From assembly GCA_964615975.1 (NCBI GenBank), contig CAZTTH010000026.1, positions 1-50,169 of the forward strand: DNA of 50,169 nt. The letters are read 5' to 3'. Made by a program: the position numbers and the translations under genes. Shown here one piece after another: positions 27,159-36,038 of the stretch. Every line of letters begins with the position of its first letter. Within the stretch, counting starts at the first letter, position 1. The notes under the pieces are model-generated. The model was not told the DNA's origin. It made no database searches and was given only the letters and a program-made list of their open reading frames with translations. This DNA comes from CAZTTH01 sp964615975 (GTDB lineage Bacteria; Verrucomicrobiota; Lentisphaeria; JABSQK01; JAJFLO01).

Positions 27159-28556
27159 ATGGCCAGCGAAAATAATCAAGGCGCAGATAAACGTCCCAAA
27201 CTTTCTTTGAAAAAATCAGACGCGACTTCCTCATCAACCGGGGATGGAACAGAAGAGGTGAAATCGGGTAAGGAAACAGCAGGTGAACTTAAAAAACCTG
27301 CTACCGGGCTCTCCTTGTCACCGCCCGCAGGGAATAATTTCTCAAAGAACCAGTTGGAAACTCTCCCGCTCTCAGCTTCAGGCGGCAAGGAGCTGAAAAA
27401 ACCAGGCGCGATCTCTCCGGGTATTGGAGCTGGCATCACCTTGAAGAAACCCTCGGATGTTGCCGCCGAACTCAAATTACAACCACCGGGCGGCCATCAG
27501 CCTCCCGGTGGCCTGGAATTAAAAAAGCCCACTGAGGTCACACCGAAGTTATCCAGCCCCGCATTGATAAAACCGAAAACCCAAACACCAACTTCAAGTC
27601 CAGCGGATCCCCCCCATGACGAATCCGCAATCGGTTTAAAAATCTCTCCGCCTGCGGAAGCCGCGCCCATTAATAAACTTACTGCTCCCGGAAATCTGAA
27701 TCTGAAAAAATCAACCGAATCAACCGATGGCACCGGGCTGCGACTGCGAAAAGCTTCCGAGCCCCTGCCCAATGAGGATATGAATGCGTCGGGAATCGAT
27801 CTCAAATTGACTGATCCCGCAGTAGCGCCCGAAACTGCCTCCACCGGCCTTGATACAACAGAGTTGAAGCTGCGCAAAAAAGAAGGAAGAGCAGATAAGA
27901 CTGGTGAACGGAATGTGGTCATGCCGGGAATTGATATTCCCCCGCCGTCAGAAAGCGAAGCTGATGATCCCGGAGTGATTAAAACCGCGCAATTTGCCGC
28001 GGTCAATCCTGAGGATAATGCAACCATGATCCCCATGGCAATGGATTCTGAGCTGGCTGCGGGCACGACCACACCAATAGAATTTGCCCGCAAAAAAAGC
28101 GGGATGTCCAAGCAAACAAAAATCCAATTGATGTGGATCATTCCACTGGTACTCATAGTCGCAATATTGGGCAGCGTCCTCATGTATAATCTGTTGTTTT
28201 TAACCAAAAATCCGGTCAAGGAAGAGGAGAGCGTGGCCCCCCCGCCTTCAGCGGCTAAACCATCTTCAAGCAGTAACGCTGCCACCACACCCGCAAATGA
28301 TTCGCCAACCCCATCTACACCCGTGACTGATACTACTGACGATTTTTTTGGCACCTCGACCCCTGCTCCAGTTACCGGGATCGCGTTACCTCAGGAACTG
28401 CTTGAAAAACTAACCGAAGCATTCGGCGGGGAAGAAGGCAAGGAAAAGTTTCTCCAGGAATGGGAAAAACTTACCGATGAAGAGCGCAAGGCATATTTGA
28501 TCGAAACCGGCTTTTGGACAGAAGCAACACCAGCTCCAATAGATGCGGACAAATAG
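27159..28556 (+). CDS. Low-complexity single-pass membrane protein of unknown function
   Basis: A 465-residue protein. Residues 1-320 are Pro/Lys/Ser/Thr rich, with irregular repeats of LKKP/LKLSPP type (GLSLSP, ELKKP, GITLKKP, ELKLQPP, NLNLKKS), presumably disordered and cytoplasmic. A single transmembrane segment spans about 325-348 (MWIIPLVLIVAILGSVLMYN), preceded by basic residues. The outside part is a Ser/Thr/Pro spacer and a small helical domain (LPQELLEKLTEAFGGEEGKE then KFLQEWEKLTDEER). The topology suggests a cytoplasmic interaction scaffold with a short periplasmic domain. I do not recognise the family. Its start is 222 nt from ffh, divergently, with a GT2 gene next downstream. Confidence 0.75.
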   Translation: MASENNQGADKRPKLSLKKSDATSSSTGDGTEEVKSGKETAGELKKPATGLSLSPPAGNNFSKNQLETLPLSASGGKELKKPGAISPGIGAGITLKKPSDVAAELKLQPPGGHQPPGGLELKKPTEVTPKLSSPALIKPKTQTPTSSPADPPHDESAIGLKISPPAEAAPINKLTAPGNLNLKKSTESTDGTGLRLRKASEPLPNEDMNASGIDLKLTDPAVAPETASTGLDTTELKLRKKEGRADKTGERNVVMPGIDIPPPSESEADDPGVIKTAQFAAVNPEDNATMIPMAMDSELAAGTTTPIEFARKKSGMSKQTKIQLMWIIPLVLIVAILGSVLMYNLLFLTKNPVKEEESVAPPPSAAKPSSSSNAATTPANDSPTPSTPVTDTTDDFFGTSTPAPVTGIALPQELLEKLTEAFGGEEGKEKFLQEWEKLTDEERKAYLIETGFWTEATPAPIDADK

Positions 28557-28633
28557 AAAAGTTAATGCGGATTACCGCCCCATCCGCAAAGAATGAGAAT
28601 GCCGTCCAATCACATTGAGTGAGATAATGTTAT

Positions 28634-29641
28634 ATGCCATCACCGCAAACCTCAATGAGGGATGAGCTCGCGCTTCCCAACCCATCAACGAATCACTCCA
28701 CGGGATTGATTTCACTGGTGATTCCGGTTTATAACAGCCAGGAGACAATTGGCGATATGGTATCCCTGCTGATTGCTCAAATGGGCAAAAAATTCCGTCT
28801 TGAAATTGTCCTTGTCAATGATGCGTCTCGCGATGGTTCTGAAGCCGTGTGCAGCGCGCTTCATCATCAATTCCCCGAGATTGTGCGTTTTTTCAGCCTG
28901 GCAAAAAATGTCGGGGAACATAACGCGGTCATGGCGGGATTGAATCAAACCCGCGGTGATTATGCCATTATCATGGATGATGATCTGCAGAACCCGATCA
29001 GTGAAGTCGAAAAACTGATTGCGCATGTCATTAAGGGTCAGCATGATGTCGTCTATACCTATTACGCCCGCAAGCGTCACAACGTGTGGCGCAATCTGGG
29101 CAGCCGATTTAATGATCGTATTGCCACCATCATGCTGCAAAAACCCGGAGACCTGTATCTCTCCAGTTTTAAGGCAATCAACCGTTTCCTGATTGATGAG
29201 ATCATCAAGTATGATCTGCCATTTCCCTACATTGATGGCCTGATATTGCGCACCACCGATCGCATCGGAAGATTGGAAGTGCTTCATGAGACCAGAAAGA
29301 TCGGCAAGTCCGGGTATACCCTGAGAAAACTGATCCGCCTGTGGTTGAATATGTTCACCAATTTCTCCATCCTGCCATTGCGGCTGGCAATGGCTCTGGG
29401 ATTCGTTTTTTCATTAGTCGGTTTGGGTGCGGGGGTTTATACCATTATCGAAAAATTCTTGAATCCAGACCTGCCATTAGGCTGGGCAATGCTGGCAGTA
29501 TTAATTTCCCTTTTTTCCGGGGTGCAGCTGATAGCCATCGGCGCCATCGGTGAATATCTGGGGCGGATCTTTCTGGCGCTTAATAAAAAGCCGCAATATT
29601 CCATCCGCAAACGCTTGGATTATTACAATGGAAGCGATTGA
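28634..29641 (+). CDS. GT2 glycosyltransferase, polyprenyl-phosphate sugar type
   Basis: A 335-residue GT-A glycosyltransferase of family 2. LISLVIPVYNSQETI opens the fold, followed by VLVNDASRDGS, AGLNQTRGDYAIIMDDDLQNP (metal-binding Asp residues near 115-117), and two C-terminal membrane helices (LALGFVFSLVGLGAGVYTII and AMLAVLISLFSGVQLIAIGA) followed by GEYLGRIF. This arrangement is that of ArnC/GtrB/DPM-like enzymes, which load a sugar onto undecaprenyl or dolichyl phosphate at the inner membrane. The following methyltransferase gene overlaps by 14 nt. With the DUF2079 proteins beyond, a lipid-linked sugar transfer pathway for envelope glycans is plausible. Confidence 0.9.
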   Translation: MPSPQTSMRDELALPNPSTNHSTGLISLVIPVYNSQETIGDMVSLLIAQMGKKFRLEIVLVNDASRDGSEAVCSALHHQFPEIVRFFSLAKNVGEHNAVMAGLNQTRGDYAIIMDDDLQNPISEVEKLIAHVIKGQHDVVYTYYARKRHNVWRNLGSRFNDRIATIMLQKPGDLYLSSFKAINRFLIDEIIKYDLPFPYIDGLILRTTDRIGRLEVLHETRKIGKSGYTLRKLIRLWLNMFTNFSILPLRLAMALGFVFSLVGLGAGVYTIIEKFLNPDLPLGWAMLAVLISLFSGVQLIAIGAIGEYLGRIFLALNKKPQYSIRKRLDYYNGSD

Positions 29642-30389
29642 ATATCGCCATATATTTGCCCATGAGGAATCGCATTGGTGGTATCGGGGGTTGCGCAATC
29701 TGGTGCGACAGTTCATTACCATATGGGCACGCGAGCATGGATCATTCGCCTTGCTTGATGCCGGATGCGGCGCGGGAATGATGTTGAAGGAGATTCAACA
29801 TTTACCACAATGCCGCCATGCGGTTGGAATCGATATCTCCCCATATTCGCTGGACTGCTGCAAAGAGCGCAATCTTGATTCTCTGGCACGCGGCTCGGTA
29901 GACATATTGCCATTCAGGAATTCATCCTTCGATGTCGTCATCTCATTGGATGTCATTTATCACCGGCAGGTGATGGACGATGTTGTCGCCTTGCAAGAAT
30001 TCCATCGGGTATTGCGGCCGGATGGCTTGCTGGTGCTGAATTTACCCGCATTTGAATCGCTAAGAAGTCCGCATGACCTGGTCGTTCACACCAAAATTCG
30101 CTATACCCGCGTCGAGCTTGCAGCCAAGCTACAGCGGGCTAATTTTAGGCCGGAGAAATTATCGTATCGAAACTGTTTCCTGTTTCCCATCATATGGCTG
30201 ATTCGACAGTGGAAAAATTTATCTGCAAACAGGCACAAAATGATTGTTCCGGCCCGCTCCGATGTGTCCCGAATATCTGCGCCGCTCAATCAAATGCTTT
30301 ATCTTATCCTGGGTGTGGAAAATGCCTTATTGCCTTATGGTTCGTTTCCTTGTGGTACTTCACTGTTCTGTGTTGCCCGCAAAACCTGA
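29628..30389 (+). CDS. Class I SAM-dependent methyltransferase
   Basis: A 253-residue Methyltransf_11-type enzyme. The SAM-binding motif is LLDAGCGAGMML, followed by GIDISPYSLDCC (acidic ribose binder), ARGSVDILPFRNSSFDVVI and a LRPDGLLVLNLPAF strand. The ATG at 29628 is preferred because HWWYRGLRN near the start is the usual beginning for this family. It overlaps the GT2 gene by 14 nt. The HWWYRG signature is shared by enzymes found next to polyprenyl-phosphate glycosyltransferases. The substrate is not deducible; a lipid or glycan is likely from context. A 181-nt gap to the next gene shows nothing notable. Confidence 0.85.
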   Translation: MEAIEYRHIFAHEESHWWYRGLRNLVRQFITIWAREHGSFALLDAGCGAGMMLKEIQHLPQCRHAVGIDISPYSLDCCKERNLDSLARGSVDILPFRNSSFDVVISLDVIYHRQVMDDVVALQEFHRVLRPDGLLVLNLPAFESLRSPHDLVVHTKIRYTRVELAAKLQRANFRPEKLSYRNCFLFPIIWLIRQWKNLSANRHKMIVPARSDVSRISAPLNQMLYLILGVENALLPYGSFPCGTSLFCVARKT

Positions 30390-30570
30390 AGTGGGAAGCA
30401 TTCCGGTTGATGATAATATCAGACCTCTGTTTTTCTCTTGAAAATAAGCTCTAAAATGGTGTCGCCAAATTATGATTAGATCCAAGTCACTTTATACCAC
30501 CCGGAGAGAGAATTCATGGCATTTCAGACTGGATTGCCAATCAAAACGAACCCCTTATGAAAATTAGCGC

Positions 30571-32475
30571 ATGACTTCTCCATCACTTGAGATCCGAAAC
30601 CATCCCGTCCCCCCCTTGGTCTGGGAGATCATCCTCATCATTCTTTCGTTAATCGGCATCGTCGCGGCGGTGTGGTATAATGAACAATTCTGTATCGGAA
30701 TTTTGTATTACAAAATCTATGCCAATCCCATCCGTTACATGGTTGTGGCTGGCGTCTTCCTGATTTTTCTCGGGTTTATCATCAGCGCTTATTCATGGTG
30801 CCGGTTAACACCGCGACAGATCTCCCGGGCGGTATCTCCAGCTGCATTTCTGCTGCTGTTTATTCCCCTCCAGTATTTTGAATTGCGCTTGGGTTTAATC
30901 CCATTTTACCTCACAGTTATGACAATCGGCCTGATTGCAGTCCGCCTGCTGAACTGTTGTTTTCAGCAGCGCCCCGTTTCGTTGTCGTTAAAATCCTCCA
31001 AAATCATCATGGCGATCTTTTTTTTTCTTTTTGTCATGTGGACTGCCTATTATCAGGACGCGATGTATCACTGCCTGTTGTTGGGTTTTCCCGATATCGG
31101 TTATTATTTTAACCGGCTCAAAAACACTGTCCAGCATGGTGAGTTTTTAGCCTACCACTCTTTTTTTCCGACTTTTTACGATCATTTTTGTCCGGGATTG
31201 GCATTGTTGCTTCCGGTCTTTTGGATGGCCCCGACAGTCGATACTCTGATGGTTGCACAATCGCTCTTTATCGGACTCCCCGGTGTATTATTATTTACCA
31301 TTGCCATCCGCGAAAAATTAACTCCGCTGAGCGCGTTCCTGCTGACGCTGGGATATTTCCTCTACCCTGCCATTGTTCAATTAACCTATAATTTTTCTTG
31401 TGGATTTCACCCGACCTCGTTAGCGCTCCCGTTTCTTGTCTGGTCGTTTTATTTGCTTGATACCGGCAGGGTTAAGCGCGCGATATTGCCCGCGCTCATC
31501 GCCGTGAGCATGGAAGAGCATGTCAGCATATATTTTCTCGGCTTGGGTCTCAGCCTGTTAATGCAACGGAAATTTCGTTTGGGCGCCGCCTTAATCGGCT
31601 TCAATGCGCTCTATTTTTTAGGAATATTCCTGATCTTCTTTCCCTGGCATACGGGCGGTCAAAATGTCCACGTGTCATTTTGGGGGCATTTAGGCAGCAG
31701 CATTCCCGAAATCGCGATGAGTCCCTTTACCAAGCCGGAAATATTCTGGGGCTTGCTGGGTGGTGCACGGAATTATCATTTGCTGGCAATGCTGACGATA
31801 CCAATGCTTGGACTTTGTTTATTATCGCCCCGCTTCATTGTGGCGACGTTGCCGGTATTCCTTTTCAACTTTCTGCGGGATGATTATCCCTCAAAAAGCA
31901 TCGCCTTCCAATATCAAGTCGGTGTAGTCGGTATTCTTTATTTGGGTATGGTGCTGGGAGTGGCAAGGACAACAACACTCCACACACAGTTCAATGAACG
32001 CTTCAGGAGCTGCCTAATTCCCCTCCCCAATTGCCTCAAATCATACTGTCCCGAGGCATTGCTTGCCGGTGTGGTTATTGCCTGTCTGTATGGCAGTCTG
32101 TACCTTAGCATATATCCCTGGTCAAAACCCAATATCGGCATTATACCTCCCAAAGAAAAATTAATCATGAATGCCAATGGATTCGATGCCATCCAGGAAT
32201 TAGTGCCTCGGGATGCCACGGTTACCTGTGATGAACGGACACGGGCAGCAGTTATGGATCGACGACTGGCGCTTGATAGCGAAATGATGTTGGATATAAA
32301 AACCGAGTATCATGTGTATCAGGCGCGAATAGGCAATCAGGATCCGCAGGTGACCATTGACAAAGTCAATAAACTTTTGAACACCGGTGAGTTTGATTTG
32401 ATTTATCGAGAAAACGAAGTCTATATCCTTCGGTGTAATCATCCGTTGCCGCCACTATCTCCCGATATTTATTAG
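30571..32475 (+). CDS. DUF2079 polytopic membrane protein (copy 1)
   Basis: A 634-residue membrane protein with about ten or more hydrophobic segments, and a hydrophilic C-terminal ~120 residues on the outside. DUF2079 features are visible: DIGYYFNRLKNT, HSFFPTFYDHFCPG, the FHPTSLALPFLVWSFYLLD stretch and AVSMEEHVS with conserved acidic and His residues. DUF2079 proteins resemble GT-C lipid-linked glycosyltransferases, though activity is unproven. It is immediately followed, after 12 nt, by a close paralogue. The end of each has the same FDAIQELVP-DATVTCD segment and HPLPPL tail. Confidence 0.85.
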   Translation: MTSPSLEIRNHPVPPLVWEIILIILSLIGIVAAVWYNEQFCIGILYYKIYANPIRYMVVAGVFLIFLGFIISAYSWCRLTPRQISRAVSPAAFLLLFIPLQYFELRLGLIPFYLTVMTIGLIAVRLLNCCFQQRPVSLSLKSSKIIMAIFFFLFVMWTAYYQDAMYHCLLLGFPDIGYYFNRLKNTVQHGEFLAYHSFFPTFYDHFCPGLALLLPVFWMAPTVDTLMVAQSLFIGLPGVLLFTIAIREKLTPLSAFLLTLGYFLYPAIVQLTYNFSCGFHPTSLALPFLVWSFYLLDTGRVKRAILPALIAVSMEEHVSIYFLGLGLSLLMQRKFRLGAALIGFNALYFLGIFLIFFPWHTGGQNVHVSFWGHLGSSIPEIAMSPFTKPEIFWGLLGGARNYHLLAMLTIPMLGLCLLSPRFIVATLPVFLFNFLRDDYPSKSIAFQYQVGVVGILYLGMVLGVARTTTLHTQFNERFRSCLIPLPNCLKSYCPEALLAGVVIACLYGSLYLSIYPWSKPNIGIIPPKEKLIMNANGFDAIQELVPRDATVTCDERTRAAVMDRRLALDSEMMLDIKTEYHVYQARIGNQDPQVTIDKVNKLLNTGEFDLIYRENEVYILRCNHPLPPLSPDIY

Positions 32476-32487
32476 CGCAGGGAATAA

Positions 32488-34377
32488 ATGAAACGCTTTA
32501 CCCGCAACCATAATTCATCGACGTTGCTCACTCTTATATTAATCCTCTGTTCGATTGTCGGTGTCTGGAATGGGACGTACCATAATGAGCACTACAATTA
32601 TGAATTATTGTACTATACAATTCATCCCGGCAACCTGCGGATGAGGGTGCCATGGGGTGCAACCATCCTGTATCTGACAGCATTGGTTCTCTCATTGACA
32701 ACATTCAGGATGACCTGGGGAAGATTTGCCCGGATCACCTGGCCCTGCGCTTTGCTGAACCTGTTGGAGGTGTTTCGATTTTACCAATGCGAAACCGGAT
32801 TGGTTTCATTGTATGTCACCTGTGTCATCATCGGAGTGACAACGATTAAATTGGTGTGCTGTTGGTTTTCTTATTGGCAGCCACAAATTGACCAGAAGTT
32901 CGCGGGATATCTCGTTTTCTTCCTTTTTTTTGTTTTTGTCATCTGGACATCGTATTATCAGGATACGATGTATCATCGCCTGTTGTTGGGTTTTTCGGAT
33001 ATCGGTTATTATTTTTACCGGCTCAAAAACACTGTCGAGCATGGTGCATTTTTGGCTTACCACTCATTTCTACCCACCTTCTATGATCATTTTTGTCCCG
33101 GGATGGCTTTATTGCTACCGATCTATTGGATCGCTCCTGCAGTCACTACCTTGATGGTAGTGCAATCGATATTCATCGGCTTACCCGGGGTGTTGATATT
33201 TACCATCGCCATCCGGGAAAAGTTGACGCCATGGTGTGCGCTCCTGCTGACAATGAGTTATTTCCTCTACCCCGCCATCTCACAATTAACCTATAATTAT
33301 TCCTATGGGTTTCACCCGACATCGTTCGCGCTGCCATTTCTCGTCTGGTCATTTTATTTGCTGGATTCGGGCAACGTTAAAAGAGCGATATTGCCTGCGT
33401 TTATCGCTGTGAGCATGGAAGAGCATGTGAGTATTTATTATCTCGGATTGGGACTGAGCATGTTAGCGCAAAAAAAGTATCGCCTGGGCACGTCCCTAAT
33501 CTGCGTCAATGCGCTTTATTTTCTAGGGATATTTCTGGTGTTCTTCCCCTGGCATACCGGAGGGCAAAATGTCCATGTGTCCTTCTGGGGACATTTGGGA
33601 GGCAACATTCCTGAAATCATGATGAGTCCTTTTACCAGACCGGAGATTTTCTGGAGTTTGCTGGGCGCCGGACGCAATTATCATCTTTTGATGATGTTAT
33701 TTATCCCGATGCTCGGGCTTTGTTTATTATCACCCCGCTTCATTATCGCCCTGCTGCCGGTATTTGTTTTCAACTTTCTGCGGGACGATTATCAATCGAA
33801 AAGCATCGCCTTTCAATATCAGGTGGGAGTGGTGGGTATCCTTTATTTGGGTATGGTGCTGGGAGTGGCGCGGATGAGATCGGGCGCGTTGACCGAAAGA
33901 TCCTCTGGGCGCTGCTTGAATTCTCTTCACAACCGCCTAAAATCATACCCGCCTGAAGCCCTGCTGGCCGGCTTGGCAATGGCCTGTATGTATGGCAGTC
34001 TCTACCTCAGCATATATCCCTGGTCAAAACCCAATATCGGCATTATTCCTCCCGAAGTAAAATTAATCATGAATGCCAGAGGATTCGATGCCATTCAGGA
34101 ATTAGTGCCTGGTGATGCCACGGTTACCTGTGATGATCGGACACGGGCAGCAGTCATGGATCGTCGTCTAGCGCTGGATCGTCAGTTTCAGTTGGACATA
34201 CAAACCGAGTATCATGTCTATCAGGCGCGGAGTTGGGATCAGGATCCGATGGTGACCATTAATCTGGTCAATCAACTTGTGAACTCAGGCGAGTATGATC
34301 TAATCTATCAGGAGAATGAGGTCTTTATCCTGCGCTGCAATCATCCCCTGCCGCCACTCCCCGCCAACCTTTTTTAG
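32488..34377 (+). CDS. DUF2079 polytopic membrane protein (copy 2, tandem paralogue)
   Basis: A 629-residue paralogue of the gene just upstream, 12 nt away. The middle and C-terminal parts are almost colinear with it, for example DIGYYFYRLKNTVEHGAFL, FHPTSFALPFLVWSFYLLD, AVSMEEHVSIYYLGLG and FFPWHTGGQNVHVSFWGHLG. The N-terminal ~130 residues are clearly more divergent. Conserved acidic, His and Arg residues in loops suggest the active site is kept in both. Strong middle and C-terminal similarity with a divergent N-terminus suggests specialisation of the first membrane helices, possibly for different partners or substrates, or gene conversion of the rest. Confidence 0.85.
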   Translation: MKRFTRNHNSSTLLTLILILCSIVGVWNGTYHNEHYNYELLYYTIHPGNLRMRVPWGATILYLTALVLSLTTFRMTWGRFARITWPCALLNLLEVFRFYQCETGLVSLYVTCVIIGVTTIKLVCCWFSYWQPQIDQKFAGYLVFFLFFVFVIWTSYYQDTMYHRLLLGFSDIGYYFYRLKNTVEHGAFLAYHSFLPTFYDHFCPGMALLLPIYWIAPAVTTLMVVQSIFIGLPGVLIFTIAIREKLTPWCALLLTMSYFLYPAISQLTYNYSYGFHPTSFALPFLVWSFYLLDSGNVKRAILPAFIAVSMEEHVSIYYLGLGLSMLAQKKYRLGTSLICVNALYFLGIFLVFFPWHTGGQNVHVSFWGHLGGNIPEIMMSPFTRPEIFWSLLGAGRNYHLLMMLFIPMLGLCLLSPRFIIALLPVFVFNFLRDDYQSKSIAFQYQVGVVGILYLGMVLGVARMRSGALTERSSGRCLNSLHNRLKSYPPEALLAGLAMACMYGSLYLSIYPWSKPNIGIIPPEVKLIMNARGFDAIQELVPGDATVTCDDRTRAAVMDRRLALDRQFQLDIQTEYHVYQARSWDQDPMVTINLVNQLVNSGEYDLIYQENEVFILRCNHPLPPLPANLF

Positions 34378-34438
34378 CCTTTGGGCTGAGAACAAATTCA
34401 CGGTTAGTTTCCTCGGTCTCTCGCCCGGGTTGTTTTCC

Positions 34439-35164
34439 TTATTCGATTTTAAAACGATCAAGCTTCTGCTTGCGGACTCGCCAATCGGGGAGACATTGGG
34501 TGAGCAGCACATAATAGTCCGGACTGTGGTTATGATGAATCAGATGGCATAATTCATGGATGATCACGTATTCAATACATTCTGGCGGCGTGAAAACCAA
34601 ATCAAGATTGAGATTGACGCGACCGGTTACACTGCAACTTCCCCAACGACTGCGCATTTTTCGAATGGTCAAAATGGGTTTCGCAACCAAGTGCTTAAAA
34701 GTGGCGGCATAACTGATTTCCAGATAATGTTCAAAAGTTTCCCGGGCGCGTTGACGATACCAGAAGTCAACCTGTGATTTGATTACCATGGGTGACGGCT
34801 TGCAGTCGGTGACCACTCGGAGAGAGTTTCCAGCGATCACAACCTCGCGTTTTAATCCCTTCTCAATATGTAATCGGTAATGGTTGCCAAGATATGCGAC
34901 TTTTTCACCACTGATGTATTGTTTCGGCGCGGATAAAATCTGGTATGAGGAAATCTTATGCAGTGTTTTTGCGATCCAGGAGGCTTTTTTTCGCACGGCA
35001 TTGGCAATTTCATTGTCATCATAATAGCGCGGAACATGGACATCGATCCTGCCATCATTGGAAATGATTATCCGCACACTGCGCCGAAAACTCAAATGAA
35101 TGTCATAGGGGATCTGACGGTTATCCCATTCAAGGAACTGTTGAAGACGAGGTTGAGTTTTCAT
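34439..35164 (-). CDS. YgjP-type zinc metallopeptidase (M48/DUF45 family)
   Basis: A 241-residue protein of the YgjP/DUF45 family, related to SprT/WLM metallopeptidases. The HELCHLIHHNHSPDYY motif carries the HExxH zinc site and a downstream His, and RKMRSRWGSCSVTGRVNLN is the family signature. The N-terminal half has the usual strands (VRIIISNDGRIDVHVPRYY). The ATG at 35164 is chosen because a longer GTG start at 35236 would overlap lpxA and add an untypical N-terminus. The physiological substrate is unknown for the family. The genes on either side belong to envelope functions, and no tight link is apparent. Confidence 0.85.
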   Translation of the reverse strand: MKTQPRLQQFLEWDNRQIPYDIHLSFRRSVRIIISNDGRIDVHVPRYYDDNEIANAVRKKASWIAKTLHKISSYQILSAPKQYISGEKVAYLGNHYRLHIEKGLKREVVIAGNSLRVVTDCKPSPMVIKSQVDFWYRQRARETFEHYLEISYAATFKHLVAKPILTIRKMRSRWGSCSVTGRVNLNLDLVFTPPECIEYVIIHELCHLIHHNHSPDYYVLLTQCLPDWRVRKQKLDRFKIE

Positions 35165-35198
35165 ATTGCGGTTGATTTCAATGCCCAAGTCAATCAAA

Positions 35199-36002
35199 TC
35201 AATTGCGCGCGTTCTTGCGGGGACGCGCGAGGCCACGATCCGCGCGTGCCAAAAAGCGAAGTATCACCTGCATGTCTTCGTCATCGGGGTATTCGGCCTG
35301 GAGTTCCTCAGCGGCTTGCTCCAAAGTAAGATCTGATTTGAGGATGGTACGAAAAGCATGGGTTGCCATTTTTATCGCCGCCGCTGATTTTCCATTCCGT
35401 TCCATACCGATTTTATTGACCGCACGCATAACCGCCGGCATGCCATCGGCGATGGTAAAGGGCAACACATCATGAGTTAACTTGGAGTAACCTCCAATCA
35501 TGGCAATATCTCCGATCTTGACAAATTGCGCCACTCCCGCAAGCCCGCCGATGACGGCGCCGTTGCCGACCTCGACATGACCTGCCAGCATTGCCCCGCT
35601 GCTCATGATTACCTTGTTGCCGAGCTGACATTCATGGGCTATATGACAATAGGATTGGATCAGGCAATCGCTGCCCACGCGTGTGCTCCCCCCCCCCTGG
35701 GTCGCCGCATGGATCGTGACATATTCACGGATCACATTGCGCGCGCCAATGGTTACATAACTTACTTCTCCCTTGTACTTTAAATCCTGAGTTTTTTTGC
35801 CGATACATGCAAAAGAAAAAAACTCGCACTCCGGCCCCACCGACAAATGTCCATCAAGCACCACATGAGACTGGAGCCGGCACCCCGACTCCAATGCCAC
35901 ATGCGCTCCGATATGACAGTATGGCCCTATCTGGCAACCCGCGCTGATTCGCGCGCCAGACTCGATGATCGCGGTGGGATGGATAGTGGATGGTGGGGTC
36001 AT
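35199..36002 (-). CDS. lpxA: UDP-N-acetylglucosamine acyltransferase LpxA
   Basis: Catalyses the first step of lipid A synthesis, transfer of a 3-hydroxyacyl group from ACP to UDP-GlcNAc. The 267 residues contain the left-handed beta-helix hexapeptide repeats (TAIIESGARISAGCQIGPYC and later rows). The catalytic His123 lies in CHIAHEC, and the GKKTQDLKYKGE loop and the C-terminal helical region (KSAAAIKMATHAFRTILKS) are as expected. It is the last gene of the minus-strand lpxC, fabZ-like, lpxA run, 36 nt after the previous stop. The 3' end comes within the longest possible frame of the YgjP gene. Confidence 0.95.
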   Translation of the reverse strand: MTPPSTIHPTAIIESGARISAGCQIGPYCHIGAHVALESGCRLQSHVVLDGHLSVGPECEFFSFACIGKKTQDLKYKGEVSYVTIGARNVIREYVTIHAATQGGGSTRVGSDCLIQSYCHIAHECQLGNKVIMSSGAMLAGHVEVGNGAVIGGLAGVAQFVKIGDIAMIGGYSKLTHDVLPFTIADGMPAVMRAVNKIGMERNGKSAAAIKMATHAFRTILKSDLTLEQAAEELQAEYPDDEDMQVILRFLARADRGLARPRKNARN

Positions 36003-36038
36003 AATGATTCCATTAGATAAAGGTTAACGAATTGATTC

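Noticed and set aside
27497..28354. Long antisense open frame (285 codons) inside the LKKP-repeat protein gene
   Set aside because: It mirrors the Pro/Lys/Ser-rich low-complexity sequence of the sense gene, gives Ser/Val/Gly-rich text with no motif, and has no start context. The sense frame has a membrane helix and a folded domain.
28712..29287. Antisense open frame of 191 codons inside the GT2 gene
   Set aside because: It is the shadow of a clear glycosyltransferase and has no protein-like motif.
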